Shown here: one piece after another, positions 25,012 to 33,565 of the stretch
How positions within the stretch are numbered: position 1 is the first letter of the stretch
Layout of the letters: each line of letters opens with the position of its first letter
Origin: Citrobacter amalonaticus Y19
Lineage (GTDB): Bacteria > Pseudomonadota > Gammaproteobacteria > Enterobacterales > Enterobacteriaceae
Length of the DNA stretch: 64,000 nucleotides
Direction of reading: 5' to 3'
NCBI RefSeq assembly: GCF_000981805.1
Contig: NZ_CP011132.1
Location: 1,488,001-1,552,000 of the forward strand
Translations under genes and position numbers: made by a program
The notes under the pieces: generated by a model
Told to the model about the DNA's origin: nothing
The model's input: only the letters and a program-made list of their open reading frames with translations
The model's database searches: none

Positions 25012-25085
25012 CATTATCCTATGTCACTGCCCGTTGTGTTATCACAATGTTAAGTGCATGGTATTGTCTCCATTAAGGAGGCAAT

Positions 25086-25613
25086 ATGACCCCATCAAAA
25101 CCCTGCTATGTGCTGGATGCCGGAGCCATCGAGGCAAGAATCGATGAGCTCTGTGACGTCCTGATCGACTGCGTAACGCGCGGCGCATCCGTCAGTTTTG
25201 TTTTACCGTTTGAACAGTCAAAAGCGCGTGCGTTCTGGCTTGGTGTTGCGCAAAGCGCGGACAGAGGCGAACGCGTCGTCCTTGCGGTCGACAACGCTTC
25301 TGGTGTGATTGTCGGTACGGTTCAACTCATTCTCCAGCAACCGGAAAATCAACCTCATCGCGCGGACGTCGCAAAACTTCTCGTTCACTCCAGCGCCCGT
25401 CGTCAGGGACTGGCCCGCCAGCTCATGGTGGCGCTGGAAACGAGTGCAACGCAACAGCAAAAAACGCAGCTGGTGCTGGATACCGCAACGGGAAGCGACG
25501 CAGAGTTGTTCTACCACTCTTGTGGTTGGCTCAAAGCGGGTGAGATCCCGGACTATGCGCTGATGCCGGATGGAAAGCTGAGCGGCACCACGATTTTCTA
25601 TAAATCTCTATAA
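25086..25613 (+). CDS. GNAT family N-acetyltransferase
   Basis: The 175-residue protein has the acetyl-CoA loop RRQGLARQLM (about 118-127) after the beta strand VAKLLVHSSA, and a C-terminal FYHSCGWLKAGEIPDYAL segment as in many single-domain GNAT enzymes. A very strong AAGGAGGC lies 4 nt before ATG. Substrate unknown. It is similar in layout to small-molecule acetyltransferases. It is inserted between dgcF and uxaB. Confidence 0.8.
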   Translation: MTPSKPCYVLDAGAIEARIDELCDVLIDCVTRGASVSFVLPFEQSKARAFWLGVAQSADRGERVVLAVDNASGVIVGTVQLILQQPENQPHRADVAKLLVHSSARRQGLARQLMVALETSATQQQKTQLVLDTATGSDAELFYHSCGWLKAGEIPDYALMPDGKLSGTTIFYKSL

Positions 25614-25665
25614 ATAGTCGTCATGAATTGATCAAAACAGGGTTTTACTCTCGTAAAGTTTTGCT

Positions 25666-25683
25666 AACCTGTTCTACCAATTT
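25666..25683 (+). promoter_or_regulatory. ExuR/UxuR-type operator before uxaB
   Basis: AACCTGTTCTACCAATTT matches AAATTGGTATACCAATTT at 14 of 18 positions, with a perfect right half. It lies 37 bp before the uxaB start. uxaB belongs to the ExuR (galacturonate) regulon in E. coli. Confidence 0.6.
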
Positions 25684-25719
25684 AATCAGGTTGTATGACT
25701 AATCGAAAGGGAACCCATT

Positions 25720-27171
25720 GTGAAAACACTTAACCGTCGCGATTTTCCCGGTGCTCACTATCCTGAACGCATTATTCAGTTTGGTGAAGGTAACTTCCTT
25801 CGCGCCTTTGTTGACTGGCAAGTAGATCTCCTGAATGAACATACCGATCTGAATTCTGGTGTGGTCATTGTTCGACCTATTGAAAGTACATTCCCACCTT
25901 CACTCAGTACCCAGGATGGCCTCTACACGACAATCATTCGTGGTCTGAATGAACAGGGAGAAGCCGTCAGCGATTCACGTCTGATTCGTTCGGTGAATCG
26001 TGAAATCAGCGTTTACGGTGATTACGATGCGTTCCTGAAACTGGCGCACAATCCTGAAATGCGTTTTGTGTTCTCTAACACCACGGAAGCGGGCATCAGC
26101 TATCACGCTGGCGATAAATTTGATGATGCGCCGGCGGTAAGTTATCCGGCGAAACTGACGCGTCTGCTGTTCGAACGCTACAGCCATTTCAACGGCGCGC
26201 AGGATAAAGGCTGGGTCATCATCCCTTGCGAACTGATTGATTATAATGGTGACGCGCTGCGTGAACTGGTGCTGCGCTATGCGCAGGAATGGTCACTGCC
26301 AGCGGCATTTATTACCTGGCTTGATCAGGCAAACGTCTTCTGCTCCACGCTGGTGGACCGTATCGTCACGGGTTACCCGCGCGATGAAGCCGCACAACTG
26401 GAAGCTGACCTGGGCTATCACGATGGTTTCCTTGATACCGCCGAACACTTCTATCTGTTTGTCATTCAGGGGCCGAAATCACTGGCCGCAGAACTGCGTC
26501 TCGACAAATATCCACTTAACGTTCTGATTGTGGACGATATCAAGCCATATAAAGAGCGCAAAGTCGCCATTCTCAACGGTGCACACACCGCGCTGGTGCC
26601 GGTGGCATTCCAGGCCGGTCTGGATACGGTCGGCGAAGCGATGAATGACACAGAAATTTGTGCCTTTGTTGAAAAAGCGATTTATAACGAGATCATCCCG
26701 GTTCTCGATCTGCCGCGCGATGAACTGGAATCATTTGCCAGCGCAGTAACCGGACGTTTCCGCAACCCGTACATCAAGCACCAGTTGTTGTCGATTGCGC
26801 TGAACGGGATGACTAAATTCCGTACCCGTATTCTCCCGCAGCTACTGGCAGGGCAGAAGGCGAACGGCAAACTTCCGGCTCGTCTGACATTCGCGTTAGC
26901 CGCGCTGATTGCTTTCTATCGTGGTGAGCGTAGCGGGGAATCTTATCCGGTTCAGGACGATGCGCACTGGCTAACCCGTTTCCAGCAACTCTGGAGCCAG
27001 CATGGCGATCGCCAGATCGGTACTCAGCAACTGGTGAATGACGTGCTGGCAGTAGAAGCGCACTGGGAACAAGACCTGACGAAAGTGGCGGGGCTGGTTG
27101 AGCAGGTGACGGCCGATCTCGATGCCATTCTGGCGAAGGGAATGCGTGAAGCGGTGAAACCGCTGTGCTAA
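25720..27171 (+). CDS. uxaB: Altronate oxidoreductase (tagaturonate reductase) UxaB
   Basis: The 483-residue polyol dehydrogenase of the long-chain mannitol dehydrogenase family has an N-terminal Rossmann region (IIQFGEGNFLRAFVDWQVD) and the conserved KVAILNGAHTALVPVAFQAG segment carrying the catalytic Lys/Asn/His. It reduces D-tagaturonate to D-altronate with NADH in galacturonate degradation. GTG start at 25720 follows GAAAGGGAA. It is monocistronic, with an ExuR-like operator upstream and a terminator downstream. Confidence 0.95.
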   Translation: MKTLNRRDFPGAHYPERIIQFGEGNFLRAFVDWQVDLLNEHTDLNSGVVIVRPIESTFPPSLSTQDGLYTTIIRGLNEQGEAVSDSRLIRSVNREISVYGDYDAFLKLAHNPEMRFVFSNTTEAGISYHAGDKFDDAPAVSYPAKLTRLLFERYSHFNGAQDKGWVIIPCELIDYNGDALRELVLRYAQEWSLPAAFITWLDQANVFCSTLVDRIVTGYPRDEAAQLEADLGYHDGFLDTAEHFYLFVIQGPKSLAAELRLDKYPLNVLIVDDIKPYKERKVAILNGAHTALVPVAFQAGLDTVGEAMNDTEICAFVEKAIYNEIIPVLDLPRDELESFASAVTGRFRNPYIKHQLLSIALNGMTKFRTRILPQLLAGQKANGKLPARLTFALAALIAFYRGERSGESYPVQDDAHWLTRFQQLWSQHGDRQIGTQQLVNDVLAVEAHWEQDLTKVAGLVEQVTADLDAILAKGMREAVKPLC

Positions 27172-27179
27172 AACAGTGA

Positions 27180-27198
27180 CCCGGCTCAGGCCGGGTTT
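27180..27198 (+). terminator. Terminator after uxaB
   Basis: CCCGGC-TCAG-GCCGGG followed by TTTCTTAT forms a short strong stem 8 nt after the stop codon. Confidence 0.75.
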
Positions 27199-27376
27199 CT
27201 TATGTTATCTTTGTAGTTACAACATACAAATTATTTAACCCATTTGCTTGTCTGTAAGTCCTGTGCTGAAAGGGCTCAGTAGTGTCATTGAAGTGACATT
27301 GTCACGTTAAACGCGCTTGAATGTTTGATCCAGATCACGTTTAATGACCGGATTCGTCTCTTTCCAGAACACCGTC

Positions 27377-28291
27377 ATGATCGTTCGTCCGCAACAGCAC
27401 TGGTTACGCCTGATATTCGTCTGGCACGGTTCCGTGTTAGCAAAAATCTCTTCCCGCTTACTGCTCAATTTTCTGTTGTCTATTGCCGTGATCGTCTTGC
27501 TGCCGTGGTATACGATGCTGGGCATCAAATTTACTCTCGCGCCGTTCAGTATTCTCGGCGTGGCGATCGCTATCTTTTTGGGCTTTCGCAATAATGCCTG
27601 TTACTCCCGTTATGTTGAGGCGCGTCAACTCTGGGGGCAACTGATGATCGCTTCCCGTTCGTTGCTGCGGGAAGTCAAAACGGTTTTACCGGATGACCGC
27701 GAGTTAGGGCAGTTTGTCCGGCTGCAAATTGCCTTTGCGCACTGTCTGCGCATGACGTTGCGGCGTAAACCCCAGGCAGAACCCTTAGCGACGTATCTTA
27801 GCGCGGAAGATCTGCAGCGCGTGTTTGCTTCTCACTCTCCGGCAAACCGCATTTTGCTGATGATGGGAGAATGGCTGGCGACGCGTCGTCGCGACGGGCA
27901 GCTCTCGGATATCTTGTTTCACAGTCTGAACAATCGGTTAAACGACATGTCCGCTGTGCTTGCCGGATGCGAAAGAATTGCCAACACGCCAGTGCCGTTT
28001 GCCTATACACTGATCCTCCATCGCACGGTTTATCTGTTTTGCATCATGCTGCCTTTCGCCCTGGTAGTTGATCTGCACTATATGACTCCCTTTATTTCGG
28101 TACTCATCTCCTACACCTTTATTTCTCTGGACGCGCTGGCAGAAGAACTGGAGGATCCCTTTGGCACGGAAAATAATGACTTACCTCTTGATGCCATCTG
28201 CAACGCTATCGAAATTGACCTCCTGCAAATGAATGATGAATCGGTCATTCCGCCGAAACGGATGCCGGATAAGCACTACCAGTTGACGTAA
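27377..28291 (+). CDS. yneE: Bestrophin-family membrane protein YneE
   Basis: The 304-residue protein is the same length as E. coli YneE and matches it closely; it begins MIVRPQQHWL and ends DKHYQLT. Two hydrophobic blocks near residues 25-75 and 205-250 and conserved segments such as LGFRNNACYSRYVEARQLWG are typical of bestrophin-like ion channels. Ion selectivity is unknown. The frame extends to 27344, but ATG at 27377 is where the orthologue starts. Confidence 0.92.
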   Translation: MIVRPQQHWLRLIFVWHGSVLAKISSRLLLNFLLSIAVIVLLPWYTMLGIKFTLAPFSILGVAIAIFLGFRNNACYSRYVEARQLWGQLMIASRSLLREVKTVLPDDRELGQFVRLQIAFAHCLRMTLRRKPQAEPLATYLSAEDLQRVFASHSPANRILLMMGEWLATRRRDGQLSDILFHSLNNRLNDMSAVLAGCERIANTPVPFAYTLILHRTVYLFCIMLPFALVVDLHYMTPFISVLISYTFISLDALAEELEDPFGTENNDLPLDAICNAIEIDLLQMNDESVIPPKRMPDKHYQLT

Positions 28292-28319
28292 GGCGTGACG
28301 GGTCTGAAGAAGATGTGAA

Positions 28320-28344
28320 ACAGGTCGCCCGCAAAGCGGCCTGT
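28320..28344. terminator. Hairpin between yneE and tam
   Basis: ACAGGTCGC (28320-28328) pairs with GCGGCCTGT (28336-28344) with one T.G pair, between convergent genes. No T-run is present. Confidence 0.45.
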
Positions 28345-28363
28345 ACACACTCAGTGACGGAGA

Positions 28364-29122
28364 TCAGGACTGGCGACGCGCAACCAGAAACAGGCGGGGA
28401 AATGCCAGCAGTATCTGGCCATCTTCCTGAAGCGGGTATTGCTCCTGTAACAACTGATGATAGCGATTCAGGAACTGTTGCTGCTCGTGTTCATTCAGAT
28501 CCTGCAACCAGGGGCGCAATCCCGTCGCGCTGACCCAGTCAATGATCGCCTGATGCGAACGCATCTTGTGATAATAGGTCGTGCGCCAGATGTCCACGTC
28601 GCATCCCGTCTCGCTCAGAATGTCGTAATACGCGTGAACGCCGGGCAGGGCGTCGCGACCCCGGTTCGGATAATCCTGTTCATAAGCCACTTCCCGCATC
28701 AGCACATGCGAAGGTTCAAGCATGTTATCCGGCATTTGCACGGCCAGAATGCCATCATTGTTGAGCAGGGCGACCAGTCGGGGAAACAATTCATAGTGAT
28801 TGGGGATCCACTGCAGTGAGGCATTGGCGTAAATGACGTCGGGTGGTGTGACGGGCTGATACTGACGAATGTCCGCCTCGACGAAATGACAATTTGGCAG
28901 GGCATTTCTCGCCTCATCCAGCATCGCCGGGGAGGTATCTACGCCGGTAATACTCGCGCCAGGCCAGCGCTGTTGCAGTAGCGCCGTGCTGTTACCGGGT
29001 CCGCAACCCAAATCAACCACAGAAGAGACAGGCTCATGTTGAATTCTGGCCAGCAGTTCAGCGGCGGGTCTTGAGCGTTCTGCACCATATTGCATATATA
29101 GCGCCGGATTCCAGTCGGACAT
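28364..29122 (-). CDS. tam: Trans-aconitate 2-methyltransferase Tam
   Basis: The 252-residue SAM-dependent methyltransferase has the SAM-binding motif VVDLGCGPGNSTALL, followed by the acidic residue in ITGVDTSPAML and the ASLQWIPNHYELFP segment. It matches E. coli Tam, which methylates spontaneously formed trans-aconitate. Two ATG codons (29125 and 29122) follow AGGAGAG; 29122 gives the known MSDWNP start. It is divergent from the VOC-family gene. Confidence 0.94.
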   Translation of the reverse strand: MSDWNPALYMQYGAERSRPAAELLARIQHEPVSSVVDLGCGPGNSTALLQQRWPGASITGVDTSPAMLDEARNALPNCHFVEADIRQYQPVTPPDVIYANASLQWIPNHYELFPRLVALLNNDGILAVQMPDNMLEPSHVLMREVAYEQDYPNRGRDALPGVHAYYDILSETGCDVDIWRTTYYHKMRSHQAIIDWVSATGLRPWLQDLNEHEQQQFLNRYHQLLQEQYPLQEDGQILLAFPRLFLVARRQS

Positions 29123-29213
29123 CATCAACTCTCCTGTGATGGGTTAGCGAAGCGGGCACAAGCGATGAACTATACTAGTTTAGTATCGCCCGCGATCGGT
29201 AAGGAAATTCCTT

Positions 29214-29579
29214 ATGAATAAACCAGATATCAAAGGTGGCATCGACATCGCGATGAAGGTGCCATCACATCAGTATCAACAGACGATTGATTTTTATCGG
29301 AACATTATTGGGCTGCCTGAAATTACCGATAAGCCGCCAGCGGTCGGATTCGAACTCGGACCGAATAAACTCTGGATTGATGAAGCGCCGGGACTCAGTC
29401 AGGCTGAACTCTGGCTGGAATTATTCACGCCCCATTTCAGTGCCGCAGAAGAATACGTCGAACAATGTGGGGTCGTACGCTGTGATGCTGTTGAACCGTT
29501 GCCCGACGGTTTCAACGGCGGCTGGATCATGAATCCGTGCAACATCGTCCATATGCTAAGAGAGCCAGAAGCCTGGTGA
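29214..29579 (+). CDS. VOC (glyoxalase/dioxygenase) superfamily protein
   Basis: The 121-residue protein is a single VOC domain. QQTIDFYRNIIGLPEI is the characteristic first helix-strand unit, and GGWIMNPCNIVHMLREPEAW the C-terminal strand. Metal-binding residues are plausible (Glu and His in these segments), but a full set is not certain. It is divergent from tam across 91 bp containing TATACTAGTTTAGTAT, an inverted-repeat-like element. Substrate unknown. Confidence 0.7.
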   Translation: MNKPDIKGGIDIAMKVPSHQYQQTIDFYRNIIGLPEITDKPPAVGFELGPNKLWIDEAPGLSQAELWLELFTPHFSAAEEYVEQCGVVRCDAVEPLPDGFNGGWIMNPCNIVHMLREPEAW

Positions 29580-29717
29580 GTCAGTCGTACAGGACGTACC
29601 ACTACGGGAACTGATGCGGAGGCATTGCGGCAGTATGGGCCAGAGACCGTAGCAGATATATACATTGAAGAGGGAGAGTGGATGTCATGCGATGAGCAGA
29701 AGTTGAAAGACAGTTAA
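29580..29717 (+). pseudogene. Possible short gene remnant downstream of the VOC gene
   Basis: One frame reads through a peptide ending EALRQYGPETVADIYIEEG..KLKDS and stop. The neighbouring frame is also open for about 25 codons (PGESVVQDVPLRELMRRHC). Neither has a credible start. The pattern suggests the frameshifted end of a small gene, but chance is possible and no family is recognised. Confidence 0.25.
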
Positions 29718-29720
29718 AAC

Positions 29721-29743
29721 GACCCGGCAATCATCTCCGGGTC
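29721..29743 (-). terminator. Terminator of the ManD-like gene
   Basis: GACCCGG (29721-29727) and CCGGGTC (29737-29743) form a perfect 7-bp stem, 9 nt beyond the stop on the minus strand. On that strand it is followed by GTTTTAAC. Confidence 0.6.
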
Positions 29744-29751
29744 ATCATTAT

Positions 29752-31011
29752 TTACGGTCTTGAGGCCGTACCGTCAGGCGTACGAGCCATTGTCCAGGAC
29801 GGGATCCCTCCCTCGCACGGATATTTTGCTGCTTTGGCTTCATCGATATCGATACCCAGCCCCGGCTTATCGTTCAGGTACGCATAACCCTGGTCTATCT
29901 CCGGGCAGCCAGGGAAGACATCGCGCAGCGCATCGTTCATTGGCGTGTACTCCTGAATGCCAAAGTTCGGCGAGCTCAAATCAAGATGCATATTAGCGCT
30001 GACCCCGATCGGGGAGATGTCTCCAGGCCCGTGCCATGCGGTACGTACGCCGTTCAGTTCGCTGTAGACGGCGAGTTTCTTCGCTGGCGTAATCCCGCCG
30101 ATGGTGCTTACGTGGCAGCGAATATAGTCGATCAGTTTGTTATCGATGAGCGGCTTCCACTCATTCACATTCACAAACAACTCACCCATAGAAATGGGTG
30201 TTGAAGACTGCTGGCGCAGCATTTTCAGCCAGTCGATATTTTCCGGCGCGACCGGATCCTCAAGATAAAATAGCTGATACTGTTCGAGCGTTTTTGCCAG
30301 ATTAACCGCGGTCACCGGCGTCACGCGCTCATGCACATCATGGATAAATTCGATACCAAAACCGAGTTTGTTACGCAAATGCTCGAACAGACGCGGAACG
30401 CTTTTTGCGTAAGCGTCCGGATCAAAGTAGATACCGGCCGTTTTACTTCGCGGTGAACGCTTAGGTTGAATATTCTTTGCACGCGCCAGTTGCGTGGCGA
30501 TCAGTTTAAGGTCGTCGGTCCCTGCACCGCCATACATACCCATCTGACAGCGAACATACTGGTAGCCTTCTTCCATTCTGGCGCGGATGTTATCTTCCAC
30601 TTCGACTTCATCGCCGCCATCAGTGTGGCAGTACAGGGGGATCCCATCGCGACATTTGCCACCCAGCAGGTCGTAAACCGGCATGCCCGCCAGCTTACCC
30701 TTGATATCCCACAGCGCCATGTCCACACCGGACAACGCATTGTTCATGACAGGTCCATTGCGCCAGTAACCACTCACTGCACCCGACTGCCAGATATCTT
30801 CAATACGCGTCGGATCTTTACCCATCAGAAAAGGGGCCATGTACTCATCGATCGCACTTTTTACCGCGAAGATACGTTGGGTAAATGTTGCGCATCCCAG
30901 ACCATACAGTCCCGGCTCGTTGGTTTCAATTTTAACGACCGCCAGGTCAATTCCGCCGGGCGCCGTTAGAATCGTTTTTACATTGGTAATTTTTAGGTTA
31001 CTCACTTTCAC
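29752..31011 (-). CDS. ManD/RspA-type enolase-superfamily sugar-acid dehydratase
   Basis: The 419-residue protein has the enolase capping domain, with SGVDMALWDIKGKLAGMPVY, and a modified barrel. HDVHERVTP, FYLEDPVAPEN and MGELFVNVNEW carry the usual metal-binding Asp and Glu residues, and HGPGDISPIG and FGIQEYTP the late-barrel signature. It resembles E. coli RspA and the mannonate dehydratase subgroup, which dehydrate D-mannonate or D-gluconate, or have low activity. The exact substrate is not readable. It is divergent from an SDR/MFS/idonate-dehydrogenase operon, so a hexonate substrate is likely. It is part of the same regulon by shared operators. Confidence 0.85.
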   Translation of the reverse strand: MKVSNLKITNVKTILTAPGGIDLAVVKIETNEPGLYGLGCATFTQRIFAVKSAIDEYMAPFLMGKDPTRIEDIWQSGAVSGYWRNGPVMNNALSGVDMALWDIKGKLAGMPVYDLLGGKCRDGIPLYCHTDGGDEVEVEDNIRARMEEGYQYVRCQMGMYGGAGTDDLKLIATQLARAKNIQPKRSPRSKTAGIYFDPDAYAKSVPRLFEHLRNKLGFGIEFIHDVHERVTPVTAVNLAKTLEQYQLFYLEDPVAPENIDWLKMLRQQSSTPISMGELFVNVNEWKPLIDNKLIDYIRCHVSTIGGITPAKKLAVYSELNGVRTAWHGPGDISPIGVSANMHLDLSSPNFGIQEYTPMNDALRDVFPGCPEIDQGYAYLNDKPGLGIDIDEAKAAKYPCEGGIPSWTMARTPDGTASRP

Positions 31012-31072
31012 TCCTCAACTCTGCGTATTTACGGCATGTCATACTGTTAAAAACAACATTCCCATTATTTGT

Positions 31073-31089
31073 AAGTTGTCCTACAACTT
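31073..31089. promoter_or_regulatory. FadR-type (GntR) operator 1
   Basis: AAGTTGT-CCT-ACAACTT is a perfect 17-bp palindrome containing TTGTCCTACAA, a match to the TNGTNNNACNA pattern bound by FCD-type GntR repressors. It lies 62 bp before the ManD-like start. Confidence 0.65.
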
Positions 31090-31136
31090 GTTGTTGTTAT
31101 ATCACGCTTCCTCTGACGTGCGATACTGAAAGTGTC

Positions 31137-31160
31137 ATTCTGTGATGATGATCAAATTGC
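31137..31160. promoter_or_regulatory. Candidate CRP site
   Basis: TGTGATGATGATCAAA has a perfect TGTGA left half, a 6-bp spacer and TCAAA on the right (consensus TCACA). It is suitable for catabolite control of either divergent promoter. Confidence 0.45.
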
Positions 31161-31223
31161 CTGAAGCGCTGAATTTTTAACTTCATTTAACTGAATGATT
31201 TTTAACGATTTGAAGCAATTCAA

Positions 31224-31241
31224 ATCACAACTGTTTGTGAT
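31224..31241. promoter_or_regulatory. Perfect dyad of unknown function
   Basis: ATCACAA-CTGT-TTGTGAT is a perfect 7-bp inverted repeat. The half-sites are everted relative to CRP, so it is not a CRP site. It may be a second operator in the 331-bp divergent region. Confidence 0.35.
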
Positions 31242-31309
31242 CTTTGTTGCAAATTCATGGGTGAGATATTGATTTTGTCTGGGTGAAAATACAACCTTAA
31301 ATAAGACAG

Positions 31310-31320
31310 TCGTCATACAA
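31310..31320. promoter_or_regulatory. FadR-type (GntR) operator 2
   Basis: TCGTCATACAA fits TNGTNNNACNA and lies 22 bp before the SDR start codon, overlapping the leader or promoter of the operon. It is less symmetrical than operator 1. Confidence 0.5.
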
Positions 31321-31342
31321 ATTAATTGAGTGAGGAAACAAT

Positions 31343-32110
31343 ATGACCGCTTTATTTGACTTAACGGGGAAAACGGCACTGGTAACGGGTTCTGCGCGTG
31401 GGCTGGGGTTTGCCTACGCGGAGGGGCTTGCCGCTGCGGGCGCGCGGGTTATTCTGAATGATATTCGCGATGCACTGCTGGCAGAGTCGGTGGATTCACT
31501 GGCAAGCAAAGGCTACGACGCGCATGGGGTGGCTTTTGACGTTACCGATGAACACGCCATTGAGGCCGCCTTCAGCAAACTGGATGCACAGGGAATCGAG
31601 GTCGATATCCTGATCAATAACGCTGGCATCCAGTACCGTAAACCGATGGTCGAACTGGAGCTGGAAAACTGGCAGAAGGTTATCGATACCAACCTGACCA
31701 GCGCGTTTCTGGTCTCCCGCGCGGCGGCGAAACGGATGATTGCGCGCAATAGTGGCGGCAAAATTATTAATATCGGTTCCCTCACCAGTCAGGCGGCCCG
31801 CCCGACCGTTGCCCCGTACACCGCGGCGAAAGGGGGGATCAAAATGCTCACCTGCTCGATGGCAGCCGAATGGGCACAGTTTAATATCCAGACCAATGCC
31901 ATTGGGCCGGGTTACATTCTGACAGACATGAATACGGCGCTTATCGAGGACAAGCAGTTCGACAGTTGGGTGAAAAGCAGTAACCCCTCTCAGCGTTGGG
32001 GCCGTCCGGAAGAGTTAATCGGTACCGCTGTCTTCTTATCCTCTAAAGCATCTGATTATATTAACGGGCAAATTATTTATGTTGATGGTGGCTGGCTCGC
32101 CGTACTGTAG
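31343..32110 (+). CDS. SDR oxidoreductase, gluconate 5-dehydrogenase (IdnO)-like
   Basis: The 255-residue classical short-chain dehydrogenase has the NAD(P) motif TGSARGLGFAYAEG, NNAG, the catalytic Ser in NIGSLTSQ and Tyr159/Lys163 in YTAAK. It is close to IdnO-type enzymes that interconvert gluconate and 5-ketogluconate. It is first gene of the SDR-MFS-IdnD unit, and GAGG precedes ATG. With the idonate dehydrogenase homologue it gives a ketohexonate pathway like E. coli idnDO. The true hexonate is inferred, not shown. Confidence 0.85.
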   Translation: MTALFDLTGKTALVTGSARGLGFAYAEGLAAAGARVILNDIRDALLAESVDSLASKGYDAHGVAFDVTDEHAIEAAFSKLDAQGIEVDILINNAGIQYRKPMVELELENWQKVIDTNLTSAFLVSRAAAKRMIARNSGGKIINIGSLTSQAARPTVAPYTAAKGGIKMLTCSMAAEWAQFNIQTNAIGPGYILTDMNTALIEDKQFDSWVKSSNPSQRWGRPEELIGTAVFLSSKASDYINGQIIYVDGGWLAVL

Positions 32111-32193
32111 GCCGTAAGTACTCTACTGACTCGCCTTTAAAATTCACGGCATGTGTTTATTACTCAGCATGCCGATATAACACAGGTATTATT

Positions 32194-33555
32194 ATGAAGG
32201 CTTCAAGATCACGACTCTTTATTCTCACATTGCTGTTCATTGTGACCGCAATTAATTATATGGATCGCGCCAATCTTGCCGTTGCAGGAACGAATATCCA
32301 GAATGACTTTAGTCTGACACCAACACAATTGGGTTTGCTTTTCTCCATGTTTACCTGGGCCTATGCTGCCAGTCAAATTCCTGTCGGCTACGTCCTTGAT
32401 CGCATAGGTTCACGTATTCTTTACGGTGGCGCGATTATTCTGTGGAGTATTTTTACCTTTATGATGGGATTTGCCTCACATCATTTATTCGCAACGGCGA
32501 CGGCTTCATTTGCGATGTTGCTGGCCTGTCGCGCATTAATCGGTGTTGCCGAAGCGCCGTCTTTCCCATCCAATACGAAAATAATCGCCACCTGGTTCCC
32601 GGATCATGAACGCGCACGCGCCACCGCTATTTACTCCAGCGCACAATATATCGGGTTGGCCTTACTGACGCCGGCACTCTCCTTCATTGTGGCTAATTAC
32701 GGTTGGGAGATGTCTTTCTACCTGTCTGGTGGCGCGGGCATCCTGTTCGGTATCTACTGGCTGCTGTACTATCGCGATCCGCAACACAGCACCACCGTGA
32801 ACCAGGCAGAACTGGATTACATTAAAGCGGGCGGTGGCTATGGTTCAGCCAACCAGTCCACCGTTAACGAGAAAATCAGCTGGCATGACATTAAATTCTT
32901 TCTGAGTAAGAAGACCATCTGGGGATTGTTTATTACTCAGTTTGCCTGTTCGTCCACACTCTATTTTTTCCTGACCTGGTTTATTGTCTACCTGGAGAAA
33001 GGGCTGCACCTCTCAATTTCTAAAGCCGGTATTGGTGCCATGCTGCCCTATATTATGGCGATGTTTGGCGTTCTCTGCGGTGGCACCTTAAGCGATATGT
33101 TGCTTAAGAAGGGTAAATCCAGAACACTGGCGCGAAAATTACCGGTGATGGCGGGACTGTGTGTCACGATGATTATTGGCCTGGTCAATTTCTTTGAAGA
33201 CCAACCGGTCATTGCGATTGTGATTCTGTCGGTAGCTTTCTTTGCTAATGCCTTTTCCAATCTGGGCTGGGTTGTCTGGAGTGATGTGATCCCTCGTAAT
33301 TTCCTCGGCACCATGGGGGGATTTTTAAATATTTGCGGCAATCTTTCCGGGATTGTGAGTCCCATTGTCATTGGGGTTATTCTCCAGCGCACACAAAACT
33401 TCCAGTATGCCATGTGGTATATCGCAGGCATCGCCGGACTGGGCTTATTAGCCTACCTATTCCTGGTTGGCAAAATTGAAGTGATCGTTCCCGAAAAAAA
33501 GAATGCCGACACTCTGGATAAGAAAGCAACTCATCCGGCGACTGCCAACAAATAA
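32194..33555 (+). CDS. MFS sugar-acid transporter (anion:cation symporter family)
   Basis: The 453-residue MFS protein of the ACS family has twelve membrane segments. It begins LTLLFIVTAINYMDRANLAVAG, the hallmark of GudP/DgoT/GarP-type hexonate and hexarate importers, with GVAEAPSFPSNTKIIATWFP in the fourth helix region. The probable role is proton-coupled import of the hexonate used by the neighbouring enzymes. An 83-bp gap follows the SDR gene. The stop codon is 10 nt before the dehydrogenase start. Confidence 0.88.
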   Translation: MKASRSRLFILTLLFIVTAINYMDRANLAVAGTNIQNDFSLTPTQLGLLFSMFTWAYAASQIPVGYVLDRIGSRILYGGAIILWSIFTFMMGFASHHLFATATASFAMLLACRALIGVAEAPSFPSNTKIIATWFPDHERARATAIYSSAQYIGLALLTPALSFIVANYGWEMSFYLSGGAGILFGIYWLLYYRDPQHSTTVNQAELDYIKAGGGYGSANQSTVNEKISWHDIKFFLSKKTIWGLFITQFACSSTLYFFLTWFIVYLEKGLHLSISKAGIGAMLPYIMAMFGVLCGGTLSDMLLKKGKSRTLARKLPVMAGLCVTMIIGLVNFFEDQPVIAIVILSVAFFANAFSNLGWVVWSDVIPRNFLGTMGGFLNICGNLSGIVSPIVIGVILQRTQNFQYAMWYIAGIAGLGLLAYLFLVGKIEVIVPEKKNADTLDKKATHPATANK

Positions 33556-33565
33556 TGAGGTCATG

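Noticed and set aside
31225..31240. CRP site at TCACA-N6-TGTGA
   Set aside because: The half-sites are everted relative to the CRP consensus TGTGA-N6-TCACA. The better CRP candidate is at 31141-31156.
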